A stretch of DNA of 64,000 nucleotides from Bradyrhizobium sp. MOS003. GTDB taxonomy: Bacteria > Pseudomonadota > Alphaproteobacteria > Rhizobiales > Xanthobacteraceae. The stretch spans positions 124,001 through 188,000 of the forward strand of contig NZ_PYFW01000009.1 in assembly GCF_003020125.1 (NCBI RefSeq). The letters run 5' to 3'. Positions 9,011-17,667 of this stretch are shown here, in pieces. The notes beneath the pieces were generated by a model. The model was not told where the DNA came from, made no database searches, and worked only from the letters and a program-made list of their open reading frames with translations. A program made the position numbers and the translations under genes. Position 1 is the stretch's first letter; each line of letters begins with the position of its first letter.

Positions 9011-9529
9011 TTAAAATGGTTTATGGAGCGAGACTGACGAGCTTCGATCGCCCAGAACGGTGTTTTCAGTTCCGGACAGAACCCGAGCGGGCACTCCGGC
9101 GACGATGACGCCGGGCGGAACGTCCTTCGTCACCACCGCACCCGCGCCTACGGCGGCACCCGCACCGATCGTTACACCGCACAGAATAGTGGCGTTCGAG
9201 CCGATGGAGGCTCCCTTGCCGACATGAGTGCGCTGCAGTGTCCAGTCTGACGCTTGCTGAGGACGACCATCCGCGGTTGTTGCCTTCGGAAATTTGTCGT
9301 TCGTGAACATCACGCCATGCCCGACGAACACTTCGTCCTCGATTGTGACGCCCTCGCAGATGAAGCTGTGCGACGATATCTTGCAACGCGCACCTATCTT
9401 TGCCCCAGCCTGGATCTCGACAAAGGTTCCGATCCTGCTCTCGTCACCGACGGCGCAACCATACAGGTTGACCAGGTCAGGATGCAGAATGCGGACATCG
9501 CGGCCAAGCTCGGTGTCCTTTATTGGCAT
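9011..9529 (-). CDS. Hexapeptide-repeat N-acetyltransferase, WbpD/WlbB-like
   Basis: 172 residues of left-handed beta-helix hexapeptide repeats, for example IGTFVEIQAGAKIG, CKISSHSFICEGV and the closing run IGAGAAVGAGAVVTKDVPPG. The C-terminal PARVLSG is typical of sugar acetyltransferases. The length and layout match WbpD/WlbB, which N-acetylate the 3-amino group of a UDP-sugar acid with acetyl-CoA. The start ATG at 9529 has a good GAGGA ribosome site. It lies between the flippase and the WbpE-like aminotransferase. Acetylation of another amino sugar in the locus is the main alternative. Confidence 0.84.
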   Translation of the reverse strand: MPIKDTELGRDVRILHPDLVNLYGCAVGDESRIGTFVEIQAGAKIGARCKISSHSFICEGVTIEDEVFVGHGVMFTNDKFPKATTADGRPQQASDWTLQRTHVGKGASIGSNATILCGVTIGAGAAVGAGAVVTKDVPPGVIVAGVPARVLSGTENTVLGDRSSSVSLHKPF

Positions 9530-9562
9530 GTCAGTTCCTCGTCTCTACAGTCAGGCAAGCCT

Positions 9563-11038
9563 TCACAGTACCGGGCGTGACGGAAGCAACCGGGGCGCCA
9601 TCTCGGCAAGACCTGCTGCCGCTTGACGAAGGTGCTGCAACAGAGGATGCCTTGTCGCGATCAGTCCCCACAACCAGCAGAAGGCGGCGACCACCAACGC
9701 TGACATAAGCCCTACCATGAGATTAAGAGTTCCCGTCCCGATCAACACCGCACAGGTGGCTGCGCCCGAGGCGGTCGCCATCGTGACGACACCGCTTTTC
9801 AGCAGGGCACGGAAAAATTCGCCCGGCCGCAGCGCCAGATGCGGACTGAGATAGTATATCGCCACTGCTGCTTGGAATGGCAACGTCAGCAAGGCGCACG
9901 CTGCGACTGCCTCCACGCCAAGAAAGGACGCACCCAGGAGGGCAAGGAGCGATGGCGGCAACGAGATGAAGGACGAGACAAGCGCGTCGCGCACGCGACC
10001 AACTGCCACGAATACAGGATACGTCAGACACGCAGCGAACAGCGCCAGATTTGCAAGGCAAAGGATTCGCACTAACGGCACGACTTCCAGCCACGCTTCA
10101 CCCAGCCAGAGCAAAACGATCGGTCTTGCCATAATCGCTATGAACGTGAGGAATGGCCACTGCACGGCGGAAAGCAGTTGGACCGCGTCAAGATATACGC
10201 CCTTCAGGTCCGCCCCGGCTGCACGCCTCGTCACGATCTCCGGCATGATGATCGGATTCAGCACCTGCGTGACGAGCCTGTCGAACACCTGGGTCAGGAT
10301 CATCGCCCGGCTATAGAGACCGACAGACGCAAAATCGAGAATTCTCGCAAGAAAGAGCTGGGGTGCAAAGTTGTAGAAGATATTGATGGCGCTGACGCCG
10401 CTGGAAAAGAGACCGAACCGAAGGACGTCTCGGTATTCGGACAGCGAAGGACGTAACACGCTGAAATCCCGATACGAGTTCAACAGAATGGCCGTGAGAA
10501 CCATGCTCCCTGCCACCCCCCCCCAGATCGGAGCCATGTAGCTGAAGTTCATTACCGCCAGTCCGATCGAAACCAGCGCGATCGTCGTGTTGCTTGCAAG
10601 ATTGCAGATCGCGAGCGTCCCGAACTGCATGTCACGGCGAAACAAGGCGGCCAACGTTCCGGAGACCGGTAGAAGGAGAAGGTTGAGCGCAGAAACCTCG
10701 ATACCTCGCCTCAGACTGTCCTGCCCAAACAGTTGCGATATGACGTCGGCCAAGGCCAACAGGATCAGCGCAACTGCCAGTGAGATCGCCCAGGTGATAG
10801 TGAACGCTGTGCGGATAGTCCCGCGCGATAGCTCACGTTTCTGAATCAGGTAATTCGCGCCTCCAAATTCTTGAAAAGCGGCCGCGATCACGGCGGTGAG
10901 CGCATTGACAACCGCGAAGACCCCGAACTCGCCCGGCGCCAGCAGACGCGAAAGTACTGCGGTCGAGACAAGGAACAGCACAAGACTCGCATACCGGTCC
11001 ACCGCAGAAAACAAGACTGAACGCTGTACTGAGTTCAT
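9563..11038 (-). CDS. Wzx-type polysaccharide flippase (MOP superfamily)
   Basis: About 491 residues with 12 or more predicted membrane helices, beginning MNSVQRSVLFSAVDRYASL. The segment LSRLLAPGEFGVFAVV is the conserved Polysacc_synt N-terminal signature. The C-terminal half resembles lipopolysaccharide/EPS flippases such as WzxC/ExoT. It would flip the undecaprenyl-linked repeat unit to the periplasm. The frame stays open upstream to 11389, but the extra 117 residues are Arg/Ser-rich, lack membrane segments and overlap the oxidoreductase gene, so I use the ATG at 11038. Confidence 0.87.
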   Translation of the reverse strand: MNSVQRSVLFSAVDRYASLVLFLVSTAVLSRLLAPGEFGVFAVVNALTAVIAAAFQEFGGANYLIQKRELSRGTIRTAFTITWAISLAVALILLALADVISQLFGQDSLRRGIEVSALNLLLLPVSGTLAALFRRDMQFGTLAICNLASNTTIALVSIGLAVMNFSYMAPIWGGVAGSMVLTAILLNSYRDFSVLRPSLSEYRDVLRFGLFSSGVSAINIFYNFAPQLFLARILDFASVGLYSRAMILTQVFDRLVTQVLNPIIMPEIVTRRAAGADLKGVYLDAVQLLSAVQWPFLTFIAIMARPIVLLWLGEAWLEVVPLVRILCLANLALFAACLTYPVFVAVGRVRDALVSSFISLPPSLLALLGASFLGVEAVAACALLTLPFQAAVAIYYLSPHLALRPGEFFRALLKSGVVTMATASGAATCAVLIGTGTLNLMVGLMSALVVAAFCWLWGLIATRHPLLQHLRQAAAGLAEMAPRLLPSRPVL

Positions 11039-11090
11039 TGCGACTCCGTCGCGGGGCTCGGCGGGCGAACAGCCACGACCAAACCGCCAA

Positions 11091-12155
11091 TTAAGCCGTG
11101 GCCCGAGCCCGCTCCGGTAGCCTGCCCGGCAACTGCCTGATCGCGACTGGTTTGCCCTGTTCGGCGATCGATCGCGAAGCCGCCTCAAGCACCTCGATAA
11201 CTCGCAGCCCAGACATGCCGCTGGAAATCGGCTGTCCGCCGGTGCGCACGCAGTCGATAAAATGCTCGACTTCCGTTTGCAGCGCCTCCTTAGGCGAGAT
11301 ATGCGGAGCCCACATGTCGCCGGCGCGATATCCGATCCGAAATTGATGTGCACTTTCGGGAGGCCTATCAAGGATAATTCCCTTGTCATAGACCTTCACC
11401 TTTTCGGTCGGCTCGAGATCGTCGTAGACGATCATCTTCTTGCTGCCACCAATGAACGTCTGGCGCACCTTGACGGGCGACAGCCAGTTGACGCTGACGT
11501 GGGCCACGCATGCGTTGGGGAAGAACAACGTGATGTGGGCCATGTTTTCCGGCGAACCCGCGACATGGCACGAGCCCGTTGCCGAGACCGCGACCGGCTC
11601 CTCATCGAGGATATGGTTGATGATCGAGATGTCGTGCACCGCCAAATCCCAGATCACATTTACGTCATTTTGAAACAGCCCGAGGCTAGAGCGTATGCTA
11701 TCGTAATAGTAGATGTCTCCGAGCTCTCCCTTCACCAAGAGCTCACGGATCTTCTGAACCGCTGGCGTGTAGAGAAAGGTGTGATCGACCATCAACGTCA
11801 GTCCACGCCGGTCCGCTTCGTCGATCAAGCGGGACACGAGCTCCGTGCTTGGCGCCAGGGGCTTCTCGACCAACACGTGCTTGCCAGCTCTCAACGCCGC
11901 AATTGCCAGCTCGTAATGCGTGTGTACCGGCGTAGCGATAGCGATTGCATCAATCGAGGCGTCCTTCAGCAGATCGTCATATCGCGGTGTGGTTGATACC
12001 CCCGGATAGACCTGCCTTATGGCGCCGAGCCTGCCTGGATCAAGGTCGCTGACGCTGACGACGCGGGCGTCCGGACTGATCGAGAAGTTGCGAACGAGAT
12101 TAGGGCCCCAATAGCCATATCCCACGACCCCGATTCCCACTTGGCTATCTCGCAT
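11091..12155 (-). CDS. Gfo/Idh/MocA oxidoreductase, WlbA/WbpB-like UDP-sugar 3-dehydrogenase
   Basis: NAD-dependent dehydrogenase of 354 residues. The N-terminal Rossmann motif is VVGYGYWGPNLVRNF; EKPLAPS carries the family EKP catalytic lysine; the C-terminal region has VIWDLAVHDISII, with the conserved Asp/His pair. This sub-branch includes WlbA/WbpB, which oxidise C3 of UDP-GlcNAcA and are followed by an aminotransferase and an acetyltransferase. Exactly those two activities are encoded downstream on the same strand. The start ATG has GAGG upstream. It follows wecB-wecC in the operon. Confidence 0.83.
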   Translation of the reverse strand: MRDSQVGIGVVGYGYWGPNLVRNFSISPDARVVSVSDLDPGRLGAIRQVYPGVSTTPRYDDLLKDASIDAIAIATPVHTHYELAIAALRAGKHVLVEKPLAPSTELVSRLIDEADRRGLTLMVDHTFLYTPAVQKIRELLVKGELGDIYYYDSIRSSLGLFQNDVNVIWDLAVHDISIINHILDEEPVAVSATGSCHVAGSPENMAHITLFFPNACVAHVSVNWLSPVKVRQTFIGGSKKMIVYDDLEPTEKVKVYDKGIILDRPPESAHQFRIGYRAGDMWAPHISPKEALQTEVEHFIDCVRTGGQPISSGMSGLRVIEVLEAASRSIAEQGKPVAIRQLPGRLPERARATA

Positions 12156-12194
12156 ACTGACCTCGATCTATTCGGGGGTTTACGCCGCAATACG

Positions 12195-13457
12195 TTATGT
12201 CCGTGCCGGCATATCCTGCCATATGCCTCGCGTATCGATCACGTCGAGGTGCCGCCGCTCTGCCAACGGCACCATTTTGAACTCATCATGATCGACGAGG
12301 AGAATCGCGATCTCGCAACTGCGCAGGGCTTCCTCGATATTCACGAATGCGACACGATGATCGGCCAATTGAGGAGGCAGACGGCGCAGATTCGGCTCAA
12401 CAACCTTGATCCGTTCGCCGTATTTTGCCGCGAGATGCGTGGCTATCTCCATGGCCGGGCTTTCACGCACGTCGTCGACATTGGCCTTGAAGGTCAGCCC
12501 ACAACAAGCAACGTTCGCATAGGGATGATCGTCGATCAGTGCCTCCGTGCGCTCGATGATCTTCTGCGTTTTGGCGTTGTTCACTTCTCGGCTTGTTCGC
12601 ATCACACGCGCAAGGTCCGGCGCTGAGTCGATGATGAACCAGGGGTCGACCGCAATGCAGTGCCCGCCCACTCCAGGTCCCGGCCGCAATACGTTTACGC
12701 GAGGGTGGCGGTTGGCGATATCGATCACTTCCCAGACGTTGATATCGAACCTGTCGCAAATCAGCGAGAGTTCGTTGGCAAATGCTATGTTGGTATCGCG
12801 AAAGGCGTTCTCCGTCAGCTTGACCAGTTCGGCCGCACGCGCCGTAGTACCGACGCAAGTGCCGCGAACGAACATCTTGTAGAAGCGCTGAGCACGCCGC
12901 GTGCAGGTTGGCGTAATCCCGCCGATGCACCTGTCATTGTTGATAAGCTCGGTCAGGATCCGTCCCGGCAGCACGCGTTCGGGACAGTATGCGACGTAAA
13001 TCGCTCCATCTTCCTTGCCGTTGACACCTATGTGCAACTCTGGCCTGCGTTCAACGATCCGCTTTGCGATGGCCTCTGTTGTCCCAATCGGCGATGTCGA
13101 TTCAAGAATAACAAGATTTCCCGGCGCAAGAAGATCCACGATACTGTCGACTGCGGCATTCACCATTGACAAGTCTGGACGGTTCTCGTGATCGATCGGT
13201 GTCGGCACTGCGATGATGAACACGTCCGCAGGCTGCGGCTTTCTGGCCGTCGTGAGCGCACCACTCGACACGACCTTGGAAACAAGCCCATCTAGATCGG
13301 GCTCGGCGATGTGAATTCTGCCGGATGTAACGGTGTCGACGATGCGTTCATTGGTATCGATACCGACCACCTGCAGCCCTCGGCTCGCAATCAGCGCTGC
13401 GGTCGGCAGTCCGATATAACCAAGTCCAACGACATTGATCTTTTGGAATTCAGGCAT
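12195..13457 (-). CDS. wecC: UDP-N-acetyl-D-mannosamine dehydrogenase
   Basis: 420 residues resembling enterobacterial WecC along the whole length: VVGLGYIGLPTAA (NAD motif), VPTPIDHENRPDLS, ILESTSPIGTTE, AYCPERVLPG, LTENAFRDTNIAFANELSL, and GPGVGGHCIAVDPWF with the catalytic cysteine. It oxidises UDP-ManNAc at C6 to UDP-ManNAcA using two NAD. It overlaps the end of wecB by eight bases. A UDP-GlcNAc dehydrogenase (WbpA/WbpO) is the alternative, but the C-terminal half reads more like WecC. Confidence 0.9.
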   Translation of the reverse strand: MPEFQKINVVGLGYIGLPTAALIASRGLQVVGIDTNERIVDTVTSGRIHIAEPDLDGLVSKVVSSGALTTARKPQPADVFIIAVPTPIDHENRPDLSMVNAAVDSIVDLLAPGNLVILESTSPIGTTEAIAKRIVERRPELHIGVNGKEDGAIYVAYCPERVLPGRILTELINNDRCIGGITPTCTRRAQRFYKMFVRGTCVGTTARAAELVKLTENAFRDTNIAFANELSLICDRFDINVWEVIDIANRHPRVNVLRPGPGVGGHCIAVDPWFIIDSAPDLARVMRTSREVNNAKTQKIIERTEALIDDHPYANVACCGLTFKANVDDVRESPAMEIATHLAAKYGERIKVVEPNLRRLPPQLADHRVAFVNIEEALRSCEIAILLVDHDEFKMVPLAERRHLDVIDTRGIWQDMPART

Positions 13458-14574
13458 CGAGAAGCACTTTCACGATCCGCTCGCTCGCGTGCCCGTCACC
13501 AAACGGATTATGCGAACGCGCCATGGCAGCATAAGTCTCGTCGTCGTCGAGGAGACGAAATGTCTCCGCAACGATCCTGTCGTAGTTCGCACCGACCAGG
13601 CGCGCCGTTCCCGCTTCTACTCCCTCGGGACGCTCGGTTGTCTCGCGCATTACCAGGACTGGCTTCCCGAAGGTGGGTGCCTCTTCCTGTACGCCGCCTG
13701 AATCTGTCAGGACCATATAAGACATCGAGAGCAGGCTCACAAAATCCGTATATTCCTGAGGGGAAATAAGGACAACCCGCGGATGGTCCGAGAACCGAGA
13801 CGCAAACATGTCGCGTACATTCGGGTTCGGATGCACGGGGAGCACCACGGCAACGTCCTCCCTGCGCAGGATGGTCTCCAACGCGTTCGCGATATTAACG
13901 ACGCCGCCGCCGAAATTTTCCCTGCGATGGCAGGTCACCAGGATGATGCGCCGATTGCCGTGACGCTTCTTGATGCCGTCCCATCGGCACGAGAGCCCTG
14001 GATCGGATTCGACCATGGCTTTCGCGAGGATGAGAGCGTCCACCACCGTGTTTCCGGTAACGTGAATGCGGTTATCGGAGACATTTTCAGCGCGTAACGC
14101 ACGCGCCGCGCGCTCTGTCGGGGCAAAATGTTGATCGGCGATCGAGCCGACGATCTTGCGGTTCACCTCCTCGGGCCACGGCGCGAAGATGTCACCGCTG
14201 CGCAGCCCGGCCTCGATGTGCGAGACCGGTATACGGTGATAATAGGATGCCAGTGCACCGGTCATGGCAGTCGCCGTGTCGCCTTGGACAATAACCCTGG
14301 TGGGCTTCAATTTTTCGAGGAGTTCGCCGATTTGTCCGAGCAGTCGAGCGGTCAGATGATCGAGAGTCTGATTGGTCGTCATGACGTTCAGATCAAAATC
14401 CGGGACCACTTTGGCCAACTTGAGGACTTGATCAAGCAAGTGTCGATGCTGTGCAGTCGCACAGATCGTTACGGAGATGTCCTTGCGCTTCTCGGCCTTG
14501 AGCCGGTTGATGACAGGAAAGAGCTTGATTGCTTCCGGCCGCGTTCCCAGAAGAATGAAAAAATGCTTACGCAC
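13450..14574 (-). CDS. wecB: UDP-N-acetylglucosamine 2-epimerase (non-hydrolysing)
   Basis: 374 residues, the normal length. Conserved blocks: LLGTRPEAIKLFPV, AQHRHLLDQVL, VQGDTATAMTGALA, SHIEAGLRSGD, PWPEEVNRK, TCHRRENFG, PVHPNPNV and LTDSGGVQEEAP. These define the GT-B-like WecB/MnaA epimerases that interconvert UDP-GlcNAc and UDP-ManNAc in the cytoplasm. It is coupled with wecC (8-base overlap) and lies three bases after the WecG-type transferase gene, so substrate synthesis and transfer of a ManNAc-derived sugar are encoded together. Confidence 0.93.
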   Translation of the reverse strand: MRKHFFILLGTRPEAIKLFPVINRLKAEKRKDISVTICATAQHRHLLDQVLKLAKVVPDFDLNVMTTNQTLDHLTARLLGQIGELLEKLKPTRVIVQGDTATAMTGALASYYHRIPVSHIEAGLRSGDIFAPWPEEVNRKIVGSIADQHFAPTERAARALRAENVSDNRIHVTGNTVVDALILAKAMVESDPGLSCRWDGIKKRHGNRRIILVTCHRRENFGGGVVNIANALETILRREDVAVVLPVHPNPNVRDMFASRFSDHPRVVLISPQEYTDFVSLLSMSYMVLTDSGGVQEEAPTFGKPVLVMRETTERPEGVEAGTARLVGANYDRIVAETFRLLDDDETYAAMARSHNPFGDGHASERIVKVLLDA

Positions 14575-14577
14575 GCC

Positions 14578-15372
14578 TCAGCCTCCAATCCGGTTCGGAC
14601 CAGGCTTAACGGCGCCGGGCGCACCAAGCGGGTGCCGAAGCGCCTGCTTGATGAGGGCCTGCGCCAGGACGCCCGCAAACAGCGTGTTCGTCGTGGCGTA
14701 TCGCCACCACATCCGCCCAGGCTCCTGATAGATGCGGTACAACCATTCGAGGCCGAGTTTCTGAATCTGGACCGGCGCGCGCCGAACGGTGCCTGCTAGA
14801 ATATCGAATGCACCACCGACGCCCATGATAAAAGGTACGCCGAGATCATCGCGGTGAGCAGCGAGAAAGCGCTCCTTCCGAGGTGTCGGCATGCCGATGA
14901 AGAGACAATCAGCCCCGCTGGATTGGATGTCCCGGACGACGTCACCCTCCTGCTCGCGTTTGAAGTAGCCGTCGTGCCAGCCTCCAAAGACAAGTGAAGG
15001 ATGCCTCTCGCGCGCGCCTTGCACCGCCTGCCGCAGTACGGCGGGAGTGGCTCCCAGGAAATAGGGCTTGAAGCCCTCATGCGCGCATACCGCGAGCAAC
15101 TCGGCGAGGAGATCCACGCCCGCGACCCGCGACGTCGCCGGAAGCCCCAGTGCTCGAGCGCCCCAAACAATCCCCATGCCGTCGATGCCGACAACATCGC
15201 TGTTGGCCACATCGGCCGCGAGCACGGGATCGGATCGCATATTGACGAATTTGGCGACGTTCAGCGCCACATGTTGCAGCCGTCGCCGGCTGTGCATGGC
15301 CCCGCGCGCCAGATCGACGGTTTCCGCCATTGTCAGCAGGTCGATGGGGCATCCCAGAAATGAGGCGCGCAT
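14578..15372 (-). CDS. WecG/TagA/CpsF-family glycosyltransferase
   Basis: 264 residues. Family motifs: NVAKFVNMRSDP, DGMGIVWGARALG (active-site Asp region), KPYFLGATP, GADCLFIGMPTPRKERFL and GVGGAFDILAG. WecG and TagA transfer ManNAcA or ManNAc to an undecaprenyl-linked GlcNAc. The adjacent wecB and wecC make exactly that donor, so transfer of ManNAcA (or ManNAc) as an early sugar of the repeat unit is the best prediction. It is the first gene of the minus-strand run that begins at the AT-rich region 15373-15566. Confidence 0.88.
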   Translation of the reverse strand: MRASFLGCPIDLLTMAETVDLARGAMHSRRRLQHVALNVAKFVNMRSDPVLAADVANSDVVGIDGMGIVWGARALGLPATSRVAGVDLLAELLAVCAHEGFKPYFLGATPAVLRQAVQGARERHPSLVFGGWHDGYFKREQEGDVVRDIQSSGADCLFIGMPTPRKERFLAAHRDDLGVPFIMGVGGAFDILAGTVRRAPVQIQKLGLEWLYRIYQEPGRMWWRYATTNTLFAGVLAQALIKQALRHPLGAPGAVKPGPNRIGG

Positions 15373-15566
15373 TGGAACCTATCTCCTAGAAAATTCGACC
15401 AAATTTAAATTTGCATTTAAGATTATTATTGAGATAATACGCCAGCAGCATTTAATTGCAAGGTTTAAATCGAGCGGCCCTCGTCGCACCCCTCGCAAAA
15501 TACAGAGGCCGCCGCGCTAACGGGCTGGCAGAAAATTCAACCTGAATTAAATGGAGGAATTAACTT
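15373..15566. promoter_or_regulatory. AT-rich divergent promoter region
   Basis: Gap between the WecG-type gene (minus) and a family 2 glycosyltransferase (plus). It contains AAATTTAAATTTGCATTTAAG and a TTTAATTGCAAGGTTTAAAT stretch, then GAATTAAATGGAGGAATTAAC directly before the plus-strand ATG; the GGAGG there is a clear ribosome site. Divergent promoters are expected, and the AT-rich blocks are candidates for a silencer or zinc-finger regulator. Confidence 0.5.
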
Positions 15567-16454
15567 ATGATTTCGGTCATTATTCCCCACCTCAACCAGC
15601 CCGATGCGCTGGAAGCCTGTTTGCACAGCCTGGACGCGCAGACCCTGACGCGTGACGCGTTTGAGATCATCGTGGTGGACAACGGCTCGGCAACGCCCCC
15701 TATGGACGTCGTTGCGGCTCATCCTGGTGTGCGGTTGCAGCACGAACCGCATCCAGGACCCGGCCCGGCGCGAAATGCAGGCGTCGCGGCTGCCAACGGC
15801 GAGATCCTCGCCTTCATCGACGCCGATTGTAGGGCCCATCAGGATTGGCTGCGCAGCGTGGTGAAATGGTCTCGCTTGTCACCGGCTGGCACCGTTCTCG
15901 GGGGCGACGTTCGCATTTGGCGGCCGGATAATGCGAAGCTTGACGCCATTGCGGCTTACGAAAGCGTCTTCGCTTATCGTTTCAAGCTCTATATCGAGCG
16001 CCACGGTTATTCCGGCACTGGCAATATGGCGGTGTTTCGCCGCGACTTCGATCGCGCCGGCCCTTTCGCTGGCATTGAAGTAGCCGAAGATATGGAGTGG
16101 GGGGAGCGTGCGCTGCGCGCCGGACTTCGATTTCGATACACCCCTGAGATGATCGTCTTCCATCCGGCCCGGGGCTCTCTCCAGGAGCTCTACGCCAAAT
16201 GGGACCGACACATCGCGCACTATCGCAACATGGCGGAACGTAAACCCATTTGGCAATTGCGCTGGATAGCGCAAGCTTTGCTCGTCCTCGCGTCACTCGC
16301 GCCAAACGCCGTGACTGTGCTCACCAGCGACCGCCTACACGGTAGCGGCGTCCGCCTCAAAGCTATTGCTGTATTGTGTGCTGTCCGAGCGCACCGCGCC
16401 ATGACGATGCTCTCGCACCTACGAGGCCGCCGAGCAGTCGCCTGGAACCGTTAG
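15567..16454 (+). CDS. Family 2 glycosyltransferase
   Basis: 295 residues. It starts MISVIIPHLNQPDALEACL with FEIIVVDNGSA (nucleotide loop), LAFIDADCRA (D-x-D motif), GTGNMAVFRRDFD, and VAEDMEWGERA (the acceptor-site E-D catalytic-base region). The ribosome site GGAGG is about eight bases upstream of the ATG. A C-terminal hydrophobic segment near residues 235-260 may associate it with the membrane. It is isolated on the plus strand inside the sugar locus and would add one residue of the repeat unit. Confidence 0.86.
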   Translation: MISVIIPHLNQPDALEACLHSLDAQTLTRDAFEIIVVDNGSATPPMDVVAAHPGVRLQHEPHPGPGPARNAGVAAANGEILAFIDADCRAHQDWLRSVVKWSRLSPAGTVLGGDVRIWRPDNAKLDAIAAYESVFAYRFKLYIERHGYSGTGNMAVFRRDFDRAGPFAGIEVAEDMEWGERALRAGLRFRYTPEMIVFHPARGSLQELYAKWDRHIAHYRNMAERKPIWQLRWIAQALLVLASLAPNAVTVLTSDRLHGSGVRLKAIAVLCAVRAHRAMTMLSHLRGRRAVAWNR

Positions 16455-16470
16455 CGAAACGCCAATTCTG

Positions 16471-17643
16471 TCAGGCGCCCCCAAAGGCACAATTGTGGGT
16501 CAGCTCCTGCAGGTCGGTACGCCGGCCGAATGACCACAGGATCCAACCCAGCTCGTAGCTCCGGCACTCAAGCCGAACTTCCACGTCAGCGCCATCGATC
16601 AGTCGCTCCCCGTTTCCGAGCCAGGCGTTCTTGAGTGCGCGCAATACCCGTGGCGCCTTGGTTGTCAATTCGCCTTTGCGAACCTGCGAGCGGAGGGTCA
16701 GGTTTAGTTCAGGCACGAGCATGGCCCGGCCCAGTTGGTTATCGCCAAATACCCAGTTGAATCCTTTGACCAGCGCGTCCCGCGATCCCCGCCGCCCAAA
16801 GCGCTCGGCCCACTCCAGCAACGCCGGGGCCATTCCATACTGATGGACCGAATAGACTTCGTAGAAATCAATGACGCGGCCACTCTGCGCGTCGAAAAAC
16901 CAAGGCCATTCGCCTTGTGGGCCTTGAAGCGCTATAAGGTTGCGCACACAGGTATCGGCCATGACAAGCGCGGACGCGTCGCCAGCGAATTCGCCATATT
17001 GATAGCAGGCGATTGAAAGATAGGTCTGCGTCGCAAATGACGAGAAACGGCGACGGAGGCCGAACGGTGCATCGAAGAACAATCCCGTTTCGCTTTGAAA
17101 GCGTTCTTTGAGGAAACGATAAAGCGGCTTGGCGTAGCGCACCCACTCATTCTCTCCTGCCCTCGCCTGAGCCACGACTCCCGTGAGCAGCATGCCAAGA
17201 TCCTGCGCACGGAAGCACCTCCACCCGGACTCATCGACAAGAATGGCTCTCAGCTCGGATTTGACCGGCTCTGGTATTGGGGTGCCGAGCTCGGCGGCGG
17301 TCCATAACGCCATACCGAAGGCGTACTTGCGTACCGGAAGCGTCGTGAGTAGCAGAACGTTGCGACGGAATATTTCGGGCAGATCAATGCCACTTGGAAT
17401 CCCAGCGACGCGCGACATCCCGAGCAGAACGTTGAGGGTATAAAAGACGTCGCTGTTTGGTACCGACTCGTTCGGCGAAGAACGTCCATCAAGATGGTAG
17501 ATATGCGACCAGCGGCGGTGCTCAGGTAGCCAACAACGTTCCAGCCCGTTGAGGGCATAGTTCACCAGCGGTGAGTTTTGCGAGAGCTTACTCTCCGCGG
17601 TCGGCACCACGAGCTTCACCCCAAGATTCGAACTAATGATCAT
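16471..17643 (-). CDS. Conserved protein of unknown function, possibly an alpha/alpha-barrel enzyme
   Basis: 390 residues from the ATG at 17643 (a TTG at 17661 would add six). I do not recognise a named family. It is mostly helical with repeated aromatic and WA/YG-rich segments (YALNGLERCWLPEH, LWTAAELGTP, YLSIACYQYGEFAGD, EWPWFFDAQSGRV), as in alpha/alpha-toroid carbohydrate-active proteins. No signal peptide is visible. It lies 24 bases downstream of the secretion adaptor and convergent with a glycosyltransferase, so it could serve either the polysaccharide or the secretion cassette. A polysaccharide-modifying enzyme or lyase-like role is only a guess. Confidence 0.55.
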   Translation of the reverse strand: MIISSNLGVKLVVPTAESKLSQNSPLVNYALNGLERCWLPEHRRWSHIYHLDGRSSPNESVPNSDVFYTLNVLLGMSRVAGIPSGIDLPEIFRRNVLLLTTLPVRKYAFGMALWTAAELGTPIPEPVKSELRAILVDESGWRCFRAQDLGMLLTGVVAQARAGENEWVRYAKPLYRFLKERFQSETGLFFDAPFGLRRRFSSFATQTYLSIACYQYGEFAGDASALVMADTCVRNLIALQGPQGEWPWFFDAQSGRVIDFYEVYSVHQYGMAPALLEWAERFGRRGSRDALVKGFNWVFGDNQLGRAMLVPELNLTLRSQVRKGELTTKAPRVLRALKNAWLGNGERLIDGADVEVRLECRSYELGWILWSFGRRTDLQELTHNCAFGGA

Positions 17644-17667
17644 GGTCAATCGCCATCCCAAGCCGGG

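Noticed and set aside
11039..11389. N-terminal extension of the flippase frame by 117 residues.
   Set aside because: Arg/Ser-rich, no membrane helix, overlaps the end of the oxidoreductase gene; the ATG at 11038 gives a normal flippase start.
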